This document shows, piece by piece, positions 8,005 to 16,441 of a stretch of 54,264 bases of DNA. The notes under the pieces were generated by a model. The model saw only the letters and a program-made list of their open reading frames with translations, was not told the origin of the DNA and made no database searches. The stretch comes from a virus, in the IMG/VR virus record IMGVR_UViG_3300025141_000126, positions 1 through 54,264 of that record; one strand, 5' to 3'. How positions within the stretch are numbered: the stretch's first letter is position 1; each line of letters opens with the position of its first letter. Position numbers and translations under genes: made by a program.

Positions 8005-8730
8005 ATGTCAGACTCAGGAACCTACGACGCTGGACCTACCTTCTACAAGGCACTACTCGCCGCATGTAAGGAAGTCACCGCACTCGGTCACGACAGCACC
8101 AGCAACAGGTACAAGTACACATCCGCTGAGGCGATCATCGCGTACTCTCGCGACCTGCTCAACAAGCAAGGCATTATTGTCGAACGGCATGAGTATTCAT
8201 TAGGCGAACCCATTAGCGAGAAGGACACTTTCGGCAACGCCTCGATCACGCGCAGTGTCACGGTCATGTTCCGCGTCGTGCATGAAAAAGGGGAGCGCCA
8301 ATACTACACGGGTGTGTTCCCAGCGTGTCTAACGAAGGCCATGCCGTGGGACAAAGCGGTCGCTGCCGCACTCACCACCAGCCTCGCCTACTTCCTGAGA
8401 GATCTCCTACAGATCCCACGCACCGGAGCCGGGGAAACGATGGACGAGCGCAACGACCACCCCGACGAGACACCTGCACCGAAGGGAGCAAAGCATCCGA
8501 AGAGGACAAAGAAGTCTCCCGCTGAGGTGGCCGACGACAAGGCACAGGTCAACGCAGCGAAGGGGCTATGCCTGGAAATGTCAGGGGCAAAGACCCTCAA
8601 GGCACTGGAAGTCCTCCGTGATAAGTTCCATGATGGGAAGATGAACTTCACCCAAGCCCTGACAGGCAAGGTGCGAACGGCGTACCGGAAGCGATTCCGC
8701 GAACTCGGTGGCGTGGTCGATGCGAAGTGA
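8005..8730 (+). CDS. ERF-family single-strand annealing protein
   Basis: The 241-aa protein starts after CTAGGAGAACTACC. Residues 12-60 (FYKALLAACKEVTALG, then YKYTSAEAIIAYSRDLLNKQG) and about 112-140 (WDKAVAAALTTSLAYFLRD, LLQIPR) match the ERF superfamily of phage single-strand annealing recombinases. These promote annealing of complementary strands during recombination and replication restart. A Lys/Pro-rich linker (about 150-172) joins a small C-terminal domain. It heads an operon from its own promoter, followed by an SF2 helicase, with SSB and a RusA-like resolvase elsewhere in the window: a coherent recombination set. Confidence 0.88.
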   Translation: MSDSGTYDAGPTFYKALLAACKEVTALGHDSTSNRYKYTSAEAIIAYSRDLLNKQGIIVERHEYSLGEPISEKDTFGNASITRSVTVMFRVVHEKGERQYYTGVFPACLTKAMPWDKAVAAALTTSLAYFLRDLLQIPRTGAGETMDERNDHPDETPAPKGAKHPKRTKKSPAEVADDKAQVNAAKGLCLEMSGAKTLKALEVLRDKFHDGKMNFTQALTGKVRTAYRKRFRELGGVVDAK

Positions 8731-8923
8731 TGACACTCACACCACCATAGACGTGGTGACCAACCCCAAACCCGGCGGGTATTGTGCAGCTGTAAGCTAT
8801 GTGGTTATCCAAGGCACGGCTTGCGGCGACCTTCTCCACGCCGCTGTCATAGATGGAGTGGAGCATGGAACAGGATCTATTCGAGTTCGCGATACCCCCA
8901 GTACCAGAGGTGAGGTTACCTAA
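8720..8923 (+). CDS. Small paralogue family, divergent member (67 aa)
   Basis: ATG at 8720 lies inside the end of the ERF gene. The N-terminus MRSDDTHTTIDVV carries the DDT-x3-I signature seen across the window. It lacks the V-W core and overlaps the helicase start by 59 bases, more than usual, so it may be a decaying copy. Function unknown. Confidence 0.5.
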   Translation: MRSDDTHTTIDVVTNPKPGGYCAAVSYVVIQGTACGDLLHAAVIDGVEHGTGSIRVRDTPSTRGEVT

Positions 8924-10553
8924 GCCCGCCTTTGATCCCCGGTTTTACCAGAGCGAGGCAGTAGATAATGCCTTTGAAGCCTGGGATTCTGGTGCTGTGG
9001 GGTGTCTGCTAGTACAAGCAACCGGCACCGGCAAGACTGCGACTGGTTGCTTTATCGTCAAACGCTGGTTAGAGCAGGGGCCGGATTATCGTGTTCTGGT
9101 AGTTCTCCACGAACGGCCCTTGTTCTACCAGTTCTCAGATGACATCGAGAAGATCCTCCGTGTCACCCCCGGTCTAGAGGCAGGAGCAGATCATCGCCTG
9201 CAGCTCCCTATCCCGAAGATCGTAGTGGCGATGCGTCAGTCTCTTGTTGATCGCGTTCGCAACGGGCAGATCGTATCTCGACTTGGCAAGTACGACACCG
9301 ACAAGAAGTACCTCCTGATCCTCGACGAAGCACACAGATACAAGAAGGGCCTGAAGCAGGTCGCTCCGATCCTAGAGCGTTTCACGGATGCTCGCCGGTT
9401 GCTGCTCACCGCCACGCCAGAACGAGGGGACAAGGTTTCGCTCGCTAGTCTCGGGGAAGTGGTGGTCGCTGACTACCCGCACACGTCCCTGGATGGCAGG
9501 CCAAGTGCTTGCGGCGATGGATTTGTCGTTGACTTTGAACAGCATTTTGTCACAATCAATTCAGTCGATTTACAGAAAGTGAAGGGACATAAGTCAAAGG
9601 ACTGGAGTGCAGAGGATCTGTCCGACAAGCTGTCCCAGGTACGTGCCCTGGACGAGATCATCCAGCCGTCACTCGACATCGTACAAGACAAGAGGTCACT
9701 GGTGTTCTGCGTGGATCGCGCGATGAGCAGGGCATTGGTAGATCGGATCAACCACAAGTACATACCGGGTGCAGCGAGATGGATCGACGCCACCCTCCCC
9801 ATGGAAGAGCGGAAGGAAATACTAGCAGCACACAAAGCGAACGAGTTTCAGTTCTTGTGTGTCGTAGGATTATGCAGAGAGGGTTACAACGACCCGTACA
9901 TAGAGGCTGTAGTGTGTGCAAGACCAACGAAGTCAGCGTCACTCGCGGAACAGATGAAGGGTCGCGGGTGCCGTGTATTGCCAGGAGTTATTGATGGACT
10001 GGAGACTCGCGAGGAACGGTTGGATGCGATTAAGAACAGCGATAAGGACCGATGTATCGTCGTTGATCTGGTCGGGGCAACAGGGTTGGCTGGGAATCAA
10101 ACAGTGGCAAGCATCCTCGCCAAGGGACTGCCGGATCATCTCGTCGACCTTGTCACAGAGAGGGCGAATCTCCTTGCCAAAGAAGCCTCAACGGAACTTT
10201 CACTTAAGGAGATCGTCGAGAAGACCGCCGAAGACCTTCTAGAGGAGGACCGCATCGCAGAGGAAATGGTCGAGCGGGAGAGGTTGCGTTACATCGAGAA
10301 TCAAATCGATGCTGCCCGACTTGCTGGTCTTACCCTCGACGTGGACTACACCTCCAAGATAGTAGATCAGGGCGAAGGGACAGTACTAAAATTCAGGCGA
10401 CCTGAGATGAGGGTGAGCAACGGCAAGTACAAAGGCAAACTGTTGTCGCGTGTACCCACTGGCTACATCGAGTTCATGATCACGAAGCTGAAGCCAGGAT
10501 GGTATCGATCGAAATTCCAGGCAGAGTTGAAGTATAGGAGGCCACAGCTATGA
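8865..10553 (+). CDS. SF2 DEAD/DEAH-type helicase
   Basis: ATG at 8865 is favoured by GGAGTGGAG upstream; 8853 is an alternative adding four residues. The 562-aa protein has Walker A ATGTGKT (52-58), DEAH box LDEAH (about D154), motif III LTATPE (about 181) and a motif VI-like QMKGRGCR (about 363-370). It is an ATP-dependent nucleic-acid translocase or unwinding enzyme of the UvsW/type III restriction helicase style. A long charged helical region (about 430-500) follows the core. Placement after ERF suggests a role in branch migration or replication restart. Confidence 0.88.
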   Translation: MEQDLFEFAIPPVPEVRLPKPAFDPRFYQSEAVDNAFEAWDSGAVGCLLVQATGTGKTATGCFIVKRWLEQGPDYRVLVVLHERPLFYQFSDDIEKILRVTPGLEAGADHRLQLPIPKIVVAMRQSLVDRVRNGQIVSRLGKYDTDKKYLLILDEAHRYKKGLKQVAPILERFTDARRLLLTATPERGDKVSLASLGEVVVADYPHTSLDGRPSACGDGFVVDFEQHFVTINSVDLQKVKGHKSKDWSAEDLSDKLSQVRALDEIIQPSLDIVQDKRSLVFCVDRAMSRALVDRINHKYIPGAARWIDATLPMEERKEILAAHKANEFQFLCVVGLCREGYNDPYIEAVVCARPTKSASLAEQMKGRGCRVLPGVIDGLETREERLDAIKNSDKDRCIVVDLVGATGLAGNQTVASILAKGLPDHLVDLVTERANLLAKEASTELSLKEIVEKTAEDLLEEDRIAEEMVERERLRYIENQIDAARLAGLTLDVDYTSKIVDQGEGTVLKFRRPEMRVSNGKYKGKLLSRVPTGYIEFMITKLKPGWYRSKFQAELKYRRPQL

Positions 10554-10738
10554 GTGGTGTCATGTACCAGATACAAAAGGTCGTGCGGTTTGACCTGGAA
10601 AAAGTACTGGAGAGTCACGTTAACCACAATGTCTCACTCGATGCTCGCATGGGCATGAGATGGGAAGTATACAGGCCCATCGACGAACTGGTAGACGGCG
10701 TTGTATTCTCGGCGGTACGGCAGGAGTGTCGGGAATGA
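10550..10738 (+). CDS. Small paralogue family, cluster C member 1 (62 aa)
   Basis: Overlaps the helicase stop by 4 bases (ATGA). Pattern: LEKVLESHVNHNVSLDAR, then MRWEVYRPIDELVDGVV, ending VRQECRE. Aligns end to end with the next two genes. RW replaces the VW of other clusters. Function unknown. Confidence 0.75.
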   Translation: MSGVMYQIQKVVRFDLEKVLESHVNHNVSLDARMGMRWEVYRPIDELVDGVVFSAVRQECRE

Positions 10739-10920
10739 ACACCACGCACTTGATACACAAGGCGGTATGGGGCAACGTGGAGGAGATCCTGAATAAACAC
10801 AGCAACCCGAACCTCACCCTTGGTGTACGACTAGAGGTGAGGTGGGCTGTCCATGCAGTGATCGACTCGCAACTAGACGACCATGTGGTTCGTGGCGTAT
10901 GGGAGACCCGCAAGCTGTGA
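10735..10920 (+). CDS. Small paralogue family, cluster C member 2 (61 aa)
   Basis: ATGA overlap with member 1. MNTTHLIHKAVWGNVEEIL carries both an NTT-x-x-I start and a V-W; then HSNPNLTLGVRLEVRWAVH and IDSQLDDHVV match member 1 position by position. Function unknown. Confidence 0.78.
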   Translation: MNTTHLIHKAVWGNVEEILNKHSNPNLTLGVRLEVRWAVHAVIDSQLDDHVVRGVWETRKL

Positions 10921-11135
10921 ACGCCAGACACCGGATCAACAATGAACTGACCACTCACATGGAGATAGAACTGAACACAGAGATTGCCTCAGCAGTCAGG
11001 TTTTCTGCGAGGCAGGCATTACGGTGGCCTGCGTATGACTTGACAGAGGTAGAGGTAAACCACCATATTGAACGCACGATATTATCCGAAGTTCGTGTTT
11101 TGCGAACTACCGCCCACCCCCGGAGAGACACATGA
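10917..11135 (+). CDS. Small paralogue family, cluster C member 3 (72 aa, GTG start)
   Basis: GTG at 10917 overlaps the TGA of member 2 (GTGA). VNARHRINNELTTHMEIEL and SARQALRWPAYDLTEVEVN align with members 1 and 2. The tail RTTAHPRRDT is extra and its stop overlaps the next ATG. Function unknown. Confidence 0.7.
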   Translation: MNARHRINNELTTHMEIELNTEIASAVRFSARQALRWPAYDLTEVEVNHHIERTILSEVRVLRTTAHPRRDT

Positions 11136-11494
11136 AGATAACGATCCACGAAGCAACTAAGACCCCCATCACAGTGAAGGACGACCGACCGTTCCTCAAG
11201 GAACCATCTAGTGTGTATGTCATCGATGAGACCCGAGGCCTATGGCGTCGAGTCAAACCAAAGGCGTACCAAGACCACAAGATGAGCAGCGACCATACCA
11301 TTCGGGGGGTATACCAAACCCCGGAGAATATCTTCCTGTTCATCCGAGACACCAGCCTAGAGAAGATGTTGCTAGCTGTGTGCGGTCCAGCCCCCTGCTG
11401 CGGTGCAAAAAAAGATCCAGAAAAAGCACTTGACTCTTCGTTCGACGCTTCCTACACTGAATGTAGCGAGGACGAGACGGCAATCGTCGCCTGA
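11132..11494 (+). CDS. Hypothetical protein, 120 aa
   Basis: ATGA overlap with cluster C. The protein starts with a beta-type segment and includes VYVIDETRGLWRRVKPKAY and a Cys pair (PAPCCGAKK) near residue 88. A promoter for the downstream gene lies inside its 3' end. I do not recognise it. Confidence 0.65.
   Translation: MKITIHEATKTPITVKDDRPFLKEPSSVYVIDETRGLWRRVKPKAYQDHKMSSDHTIRGVYQTPENIFLFIRDTSLEKMLLAVCGPAPCCGAKKDPEKALDSSFDASYTECSEDETAIVA
11430..11458 (+). promoter_or_regulatory. sigma70-type promoter inside the 3' end of the 11132 gene
   Basis: TTGACT at 11430-11435, 17-base spacer, TACACT at 11453-11458. Positioned to transcribe the DUF6745-like gene at 11574 through a 100-base leader that contains a strong hairpin. 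Confidence 0.65.
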
Positions 11495-11510
11495 TCGTTA
11501 TGAACATCCC

Positions 11511-11548
11511 GCCTCCCCCTGTGCCATGCCCTTCACGCAGGGGGAGGC
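11511..11548 (+). promoter_or_regulatory. Leader hairpin, possible attenuator
   Basis: GCCTCCCCCTG (11511-11521) pairs perfectly with CAGGGGGAGGC (11538-11548), with a 16-base loop, followed by ACCTTTT. It lies between the promoter and the ribosome site of the next gene, so it could end most transcripts (attenuation) or simply terminate the upstream operon. Confidence 0.55.
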
Positions 11549-11573
11549 ACCTTTTATCAAGGAGCGAGTGAAA

Positions 11574-12815
11574 ATGCCTACGACGATAAATGAACTCACA
11601 GACGAGCAGACAGCCCAGTTCGGAGAGTTCCGCGACAAGTGGATAGCCAACGGTCTGGACACATCCCCAGCTAACTTCTCACTAGCCGGTGACGGTCTGA
11701 ACGGTTGCTACGGTGCAGCGAAACTCGCTAGCCCCGAGATCGTACTGACATTTGCCAGTCCGTTAGCCACGGTCATCGGCGGCTGCATGGGAAACATCGC
11801 CTTCCCAATGACACGGGGTCTGGCTGCAGGCACTGACATGACGACCGCTGCCGAGAAACAGGATACTAATTCTCGGGAGTCACCACCTGAACTTAAGTCG
11901 CCGCCACATGCCCGACGATCCCCCACTGGGTCAGAGGTTCATCCAGGCGATAAAGCCTTGGCAACGTCCCAAGAGTACATGGACATGGACGATCCAGGGG
12001 AATATGAAGTTCGCCACGCAGTTCTCGACTCTTTCAAGTCCGAGTCCGACTTCAACCTCATCACCGACATCTGGAATGAGACCAGCAACCAGCTCCGAGC
12101 ACAAACCGGTGTGGATGCTGCCCACCCAGCGTTTCGTCGCCTATCCGGTGGTATCAACGCAGAAGTCTGGAAGACTACCAAGGACCGCATCTCTGATGAG
12201 TGGCGTCAATACCGTGGTGGTAATCTCTGGAGTAGTTGGTACGCATACGTCACGTACTTTCGCGATGCGTGCAACTGGGAAAATCCCGCCTTGGAATCCT
12301 TCGCACACGACGAGAAGTGTGCAACCAACGCTGGTTGGATCTGGTACAGCCGCAAGGTAGCTGCCATCTCCGACCGCCCCAACATCCTGCTTCGTAACGA
12401 GGATGGGGAATTGCATTGTGAAGACGGTCCTGCAATGGCTTGGCGTGACGGCTGGGCATTGTGGCGAGTCAATGGCGTAGAGGTGGATGAGCAAATCGTC
12501 ATGACACCTGAGACGCAGACCGTGGAGCAGATGCATGCCGACGATAATGCCGACCGCCAATCCATTCGCATCGAGCGATACGGATGGGCACAGTACCTCA
12601 AGGACTCCGGTGCTAAGGAGGTAGACAAAGCTACGGACGACGTGTCAGGTTGTCCCCAGGTTTTGTACCGTACTCACAATGGTGGACAGCGGCTTGTAGT
12701 CGTCTGTCAGACTGGTCGAGTCTTTGCGATGGGCGTCCCTAGCGACGTTGAGACTTGCGAGCAGGCCCAGAAGTGGTTAGCCCCCGAAGGTATCAATATC
12801 ATCGCTGCGACGTAG
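11574..12815 (+). CDS. DUF6745-like protein
   Basis: The 413-aa protein starts at 11574 after AAGGAGCG; longer in-frame starts run through the hairpin and promoter. The N-terminal part is low in recognisable features. The C-terminal half has WYAYVTYFRDA, then LHCEDGPAMAWRDGWALWRVNG at about 279 onward, a PE-x-x-T stretch and IERYG-x-x-x-YL. This order matches my memory of the bacterial DUF6745 family, whose function I do not know. It sits with the 12862 gene between an attenuator-like hairpin and a strong terminator, so the pair forms an independent unit. The family match is from recall and not confirmed by search. Confidence 0.65.
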   Translation: MPTTINELTDEQTAQFGEFRDKWIANGLDTSPANFSLAGDGLNGCYGAAKLASPEIVLTFASPLATVIGGCMGNIAFPMTRGLAAGTDMTTAAEKQDTNSRESPPELKSPPHARRSPTGSEVHPGDKALATSQEYMDMDDPGEYEVRHAVLDSFKSESDFNLITDIWNETSNQLRAQTGVDAAHPAFRRLSGGINAEVWKTTKDRISDEWRQYRGGNLWSSWYAYVTYFRDACNWENPALESFAHDEKCATNAGWIWYSRKVAAISDRPNILLRNEDGELHCEDGPAMAWRDGWALWRVNGVEVDEQIVMTPETQTVEQMHADDNADRQSIRIERYGWAQYLKDSGAKEVDKATDDVSGCPQVLYRTHNGGQRLVVVCQTGRVFAMGVPSDVETCEQAQKWLAPEGINIIAAT

Positions 12816-12861
12816 AGTGCGTTGATTTCCGTGAACTAGTTCTAAAGCAAGGAAGAAAAAG

Positions 12862-13323
12862 ATGAAGACAACAATCGATTCGATTACCGAATGTGCCGCT
12901 CAGATCCACAAGGGCGAGCACACTGAAGTGAAGCCTGGGATGTCTGTTCGTATGTCCGAAGCAGCCGCACCCCAGGACTCTATCCGACAGGGGGATCTCT
13001 ACCTCACTGTCGCGTTGAGCGTTCCCGAGGGCTACACTAAAGCCACGAAGGCGAATGTTCAACTCGTCCCCGGCAACACCAAGGGTGCTCGTCACTGTCT
13101 TGACAGCCTTGAAGGTGTTACCATGTACTACCCGCCGGGTTTCGAGTCGGCTGGTGATTCTTGGGACGCTCTGGAAGGCCCCGTCCTTGAGTTGTCGAAG
13201 GAACGTAAGGTTCTACACCCGACTCACGGACACGTAACGATCCCCGCCGGATTCACCGTTGGTTGCACATACCAGCGGGAATGGGATCAGGAGCAACGTC
13301 GCGAACGTCGCAACGCCGACTGA
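12862..13323 (+). CDS. Partner protein of the DUF6745-like gene
   Basis: 153 aa, with ribosome site AAGGAAG. Pattern: QGDLYLTVAL, QLVPGNTKGARH, then LHPTHGHVTIPAGFTV and a terminal QREWDQEQRRERR. The QGD, PGNT-x-G-x-RH, HP-x-HG and QRE blocks look like a conserved compact beta-rich protein. It lies 46 bases after the DUF6745-like gene and ends at a strong terminator, so the two are probably co-transcribed and act together. No function can be assigned. Confidence 0.65.
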   Translation: MKTTIDSITECAAQIHKGEHTEVKPGMSVRMSEAAAPQDSIRQGDLYLTVALSVPEGYTKATKANVQLVPGNTKGARHCLDSLEGVTMYYPPGFESAGDSWDALEGPVLELSKERKVLHPTHGHVTIPAGFTVGCTYQREWDQEQRRERRNAD

Positions 13324-13336
13324 TGCTCACTCGCTG

Positions 13337-13383
13337 CAGCCGCTGCTATGCTCAAGGATGTTCATGGCAGCGGCTGTTTTTTT
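13337..13383 (+). terminator. Rho-independent terminator
   Basis: CAGCCGCTGC (13337-13346) pairs with GCAGCGGCTG (13367-13376) around a 20-base loop and is followed by seven T residues. It ends the DUF6745-like operon. Confidence 0.9.
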
Positions 13384-13402
13384 ATATGCACGGAGGTGAG
13401 CG

Positions 13403-13786
13403 ATGACACGGCACATTACCAACGACCTACGCCTCTCGCGTGACGAGAAGCCAAAGGTACGCGACGAGTTTCTTATCTTACTGGGTGCCGCTCTGGCCGA
13501 CCCGGCGTACTGCGTCCTCCTCTTAGACGCCATCCCCGACGACATGGACTCCTGGGGTTCAGGCGATCTCGACGCATGGGTACAGGCGCTACGCCTAGAG
13601 AACCCAACTCTCCTCGCTGACTGCTGCGAGCACATCACGCACGAACGCCCCGACTCCGGTGGTACGATACGCGATGCATGCCTGTCGCAGATACGCACGA
13701 GCTTCTCCGACCGCCTCGCCAAGCTGCAACGACTCCGCAGCTTGTACCGGGAATCCCTAGAGGTCAAGCTGGGGTTGAAGAAATGA
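13403..13786 (+). CDS. Hypothetical helical protein, 127 aa
   Basis: Ribosome site GGAGG at 13392-13396. Mostly helical. The part LLGAALADPAYCVLLLDAIP with following helices faintly recalls the N-terminal domain of DnaB-type helicases, but no ATPase part follows, so this is weak. Overlaps the next gene by ATGA. Confidence 0.6.
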   Translation: MTRHITNDLRLSRDEKPKVRDEFLILLGAALADPAYCVLLLDAIPDDMDSWGSGDLDAWVQALRLENPTLLADCCEHITHERPDSGGTIRDACLSQIRTSFSDRLAKLQRLRSLYRESLEVKLGLKK

Positions 13787-14049
13787 ATCTCAAGCTGAAC
13801 GGCAAGCGATATAAACTACGCTACGTCTCAGGCGTGTCGTATTTAGGGGAGTGTGATCCCCCGTCGCTCGCAGGCAAAGAGATTCGGATCAACGCAGATG
13901 TCACGGGTGAGAAATTATTAGACACTTACCTACACGAATTTCTACACGCACTGTACTGGCACATCGACGAGGATCACATCGCTAAACCAGCGGAGGATCT
14001 AGCCCGTGCGCTGTGGCGGCTAGGCTATCGAATGAAGGAGGATGAGTGA
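13783..14049 (+). CDS. Minimal HExxH metalloprotease-like protein
   Basis: 88 aa. HEFLHALYW places the zinc-binding HExxH at residues 51-55, with an aromatic pair after it and Glu/Asp residues downstream as possible third ligand. It resembles the small SprT/ImmA-like phage metalloprotease-fold proteins that cut or bind protein partners. No DNA-binding part is fused. ATGA overlap at the start and shared A at the stop show tight coupling with both neighbours. Confidence 0.65.
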   Translation: MNLKLNGKRYKLRYVSGVSYLGECDPPSLAGKEIRINADVTGEKLLDTYLHEFLHALYWHIDEDHIAKPAEDLARALWRLGYRMKEDE

Positions 14050-14279
14050 TGAACCTCATTAAGGACATCAAGAACCTACCTAAGTCAGTGCGGAAGCGGG
14101 GATGGGTAGAACGTCTGCCCGAGAAGAAACGCAAAGAACTAGAAGCGGTCGTCAAGGCATGGGAGGCTGACGAGTTCCGTGGACTAACGAAGCTGGATGT
14201 TGCACGGAAGTGTGTCGAAGCATTGGATCTGCGGGTCCACGTCACGACCGTGTCACGCATATTCCCTACTCTAGATTAA
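14049..14279 (+). CDS. Small helix-turn-helix protein
   Basis: 76 aa, basic N-terminal half, then TKLDVARKCVEALDLRV and TVSRIFPTL in the spacing of a helix-turn-helix. It sits directly before the metallophosphoesterase. In related phage loci an HTH segment and a calcineurin-like enzyme are sometimes one polypeptide, so this may be its DNA-binding partner (inference). ATG at 14049 shares its A with the previous TGA. Confidence 0.55.
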   Translation: MNLIKDIKNLPKSVRKRGWVERLPEKKRKELEAVVKAWEADEFRGLTKLDVARKCVEALDLRVHVTTVSRIFPTLD

Positions 14280-14287
14280 GGTGACAC

Positions 14288-15364
14288 ATGGGACTCAAGG
14301 ACGACCTCGCCAAAGCAAGCGAGAAGAAGCAGGAAGAGGAATCAGCAGTCATCAAGGAGTTGCGGAGTAGGGATCGTGAACTCGCCAAGGCCAAGGCGGC
14401 TCTCAAGACAGCGAAGATCAAGCTGAAGCAGAGCGAAGAGGAGTTGGAACTAGAGAAGCAGAAGTCGGAGATCGTGGTAGCCACATCCGGGGCACCAAAG
14501 AACCGTCGCTTCGCCCGCAAGAAGGGCAAGTCCACCAGCAACGCCGTGGGTATTGTGTGCCTCACTGACTGGCATGTCGAGGAGACGATCGACCCCGCCA
14601 CAGTCAACGATCTCAATGCATTCACCCTCGACATAGCCGACGCTCGCATTCGCCGCACATTCGACAAGTCCCTTGATATGCTCCAGTTCTCTAGGGGCCA
14701 GAGCAACATCAAAGAACTGTGGGTATGGCTAGGTGGCGACTTCATTACTGGGTACATCCATGAGGAGTTAGAGGAATCCAACTCCCTCTCCCCACCCGAG
14801 GCTGTCGTCTGGCTGCAAGACAGAATGTATACCGGCCTGAAGTTCCTTGCGCAACACGCCGACGTAGATCGTATACGAGTCATCCCATCCTGGGGTAACC
14901 ACGCACGCACTAACAAGAAGACACGCATCTCAACCCGAGCAGAGAATACCTATGAATGGATCTTGTACCACAACCTCGCCCGAGCATTCAACGACGACCC
15001 AACAGTTGAGTTCAAAATCGAGAAGGGTTACCACAACATCAACGACTGGTACGGATACAAAGTACGATTTCATCACGGTGATGGGCTCAGATACAACGGG
15101 GGCGTGGGAGGCATTACCATCCCTGTCAACAAGTCGATCAACCAGTGGAATAAAGCTACACGATGCGACCTAGACGTGTTCGGCCACTACCACCAGTTCA
15201 TCAACTGTCGCACGTTCGTCAGCGTGGGGTGCCTCATTGGGTACAGCCCGTACGCCTTAGAGATCAAGGCAGAGTGGGAGCCGCCAACGCAGTCGTTTAT
15301 TGTGATCGACAAGCACTACGGCAAGGTACTAGCGGAGCAGATCTTCTGCGAGGAAGCCAAGTGA
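14288..15364 (+). CDS. Calcineurin-like metallophosphoesterase
   Basis: 358 aa. The first 65 residues are a Lys/Glu coiled coil. The catalytic domain shows the full motif set in order: DWH (D94, H96), GGDF (D151), GNH (N204, H205), HHGD (H262-H263) and GHYHQ (H300, H302), which together bind two metal ions. Phage proteins of this type are phosphoesterases or nucleases acting on DNA or nucleotides. It follows an HTH gene and precedes HNH and RusA-like genes, suggesting a DNA-processing role. Confidence 0.85.
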   Translation: MGLKDDLAKASEKKQEEESAVIKELRSRDRELAKAKAALKTAKIKLKQSEEELELEKQKSEIVVATSGAPKNRRFARKKGKSTSNAVGIVCLTDWHVEETIDPATVNDLNAFTLDIADARIRRTFDKSLDMLQFSRGQSNIKELWVWLGGDFITGYIHEELEESNSLSPPEAVVWLQDRMYTGLKFLAQHADVDRIRVIPSWGNHARTNKKTRISTRAENTYEWILYHNLARAFNDDPTVEFKIEKGYHNINDWYGYKVRFHHGDGLRYNGGVGGITIPVNKSINQWNKATRCDLDVFGHYHQFINCRTFVSVGCLIGYSPYALEIKAEWEPPTQSFIVIDKHYGKVLAEQIFCEEAK

Positions 15365-15567
15365 AACGAGACACCACGTACCGAGACATAGACGATGGAT
15401 TAGATCGAGGCATCAACGACCGTGGGTTGTACAACCTAGTTGGTGTTGACCTGTCCGTGGTGACCAGAGTCAGGAATGAACTCATGCTTGAGAGATCAGG
15501 CGTGACGAGGATGTGCAGACACATAGAACAAAGCATAGCACGGAGAGTTGATGATGACCCCAGCTGA
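15361..15567 (+). CDS. Small paralogue family, isolated member (68 aa, GTG start)
   Basis: GTG at 15361 overlaps the TGA of the previous gene. VKRDTTYRDIDDGLDRGIN has the DT-TY-x-x-I start typical of the family, followed by a Val/Arg-rich helix. No W in the core. Overlaps the HNH gene by 17 bases. Function unknown. Confidence 0.6.
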   Translation: MKRDTTYRDIDDGLDRGINDRGLYNLVGVDLSVVTRVRNELMLERSGVTRMCRHIEQSIARRVDDDPS

Positions 15568-15925
15568 ACAAGAGATGATCGCTGAGTACAGGCTAGAGCA
15601 CAACAAGTGTGCCCTCTGCCATGTGTCAGATAGAGAAGAACCAATGGACATCGCCCACATCTATGGCGGTGCCCGACGCGCACATGAGCATACCAACATC
15701 CTGCTCCTCTGTCGCAAGTGTCACTCACACCAGCATAACGGAACCGACCCACCCATAACGTCGGTCGAACTGATGCGATGCAAGTGGGAACTGGGCGAGT
15801 TGTGCCCAGCGGAAATGGCAGAGATTGCATGTTACACTGAACGCTGGATCTTCGACGCCGCCAACGAGTGTGTTCTACCGCAGCACTTCCTCGACCTGAG
15901 AGCACAGCATGGACACAAGCCATGA
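15551..15925 (+). CDS. HNH-type nuclease-like protein
   Basis: 124 aa after GGAGAG. Residues 20-23 CALC and 54-58 CRKCH provide zinc ligands, and DIAHIYGG at about 33-40 with N49 gives the beta-beta-alpha metal core, in the order C-x2-C ... H ... N ... C-x2-C-H. This is the small HNH architecture of phage Holliday/homing-type nucleases, or of recombination proteins when next to RusA. It overlaps the RusA-like gene by 17 bases. Confidence 0.75.
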   Translation: MMTPAEQEMIAEYRLEHNKCALCHVSDREEPMDIAHIYGGARRAHEHTNILLLCRKCHSHQHNGTDPPITSVELMRCKWELGELCPAEMAEIACYTERWIFDAANECVLPQHFLDLRAQHGHKP

Positions 15926-16370
15926 GGTGATCCTCGTGATTCCAGGCGTGCCTGTAGGGAAGCCGAGAATGACCAAGCGGGATAAGTGGATGAACCCCCC
16001 TCGCCCACCGGTCCAACGCTATCGAGACTGGTGCGATACAGTGCGTGAGAGTATCAAGGAGCAGGAGGTGGTGATCCCCGAGGCAGCGTCGATACAACAC
16101 ATCAACTGGACAGCGTACTTCCCACCGTGTGAGAGGGTACAGGACGGCAGGACTAAGAGCGGTAAGATCCGATACAGGAAGACCACCTTGGCAGAGAAGG
16201 GAGCGATGCTAGGGGAGATGTACCGGCGCAAACCGGACATCGACAACATCGCGAAATGCTGGGACTGCCTGTTCGATGAGGATGAAGCCATTGCGTTCTG
16301 CACTCTACGCAAGGAGTATAGCCAATCCCCCCGAACTGAGGTGCGAATTACTTACGACGAATCTATTTGA
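15909..16370 (+). CDS. RusA-like Holliday junction resolvase
   Basis: 153 aa. IPGVPVGKPRMTKRDKW at about 11-27 is the typical RusA start. KPDIDNIAKCWDCLFDED (about 109-125) carries the catalytic Asp cluster (D110, D112, D119) used to bind metal and cut four-way junctions. It completes the ERF, helicase, HNH recombination group. A strong promoter begins right at its stop codon. Confidence 0.85.
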   Translation: MDTSHEVILVIPGVPVGKPRMTKRDKWMNPPRPPVQRYRDWCDTVRESIKEQEVVIPEAASIQHINWTAYFPPCERVQDGRTKSGKIRYRKTTLAEKGAMLGEMYRRKPDIDNIAKCWDCLFDEDEAIAFCTLRKEYSQSPRTEVRITYDESI

Positions 16371-16395
16371 CACCCTCCCCCAAACAGCGTATACT
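16367..16395 (+). promoter_or_regulatory. Strong sigma70 promoter
   Basis: TTGACA at 16367-16372, 17-base spacer, TATACT at 16390-16395: only one mismatch from consensus, the best in the window. It reads into the acetyltransferase gene at 16442. Confidence 0.85.
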
Positions 16396-16441
16396 GTACT
16401 CCCCCGCAGGCTAACATTGACAATTAGCCCGGAGCACAGCC

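Noticed and set aside
13403-13786. DnaB-type replicative helicase fragment
   Set aside because: Only a weak similarity to the helical N-terminal domain; no Walker motifs follow.
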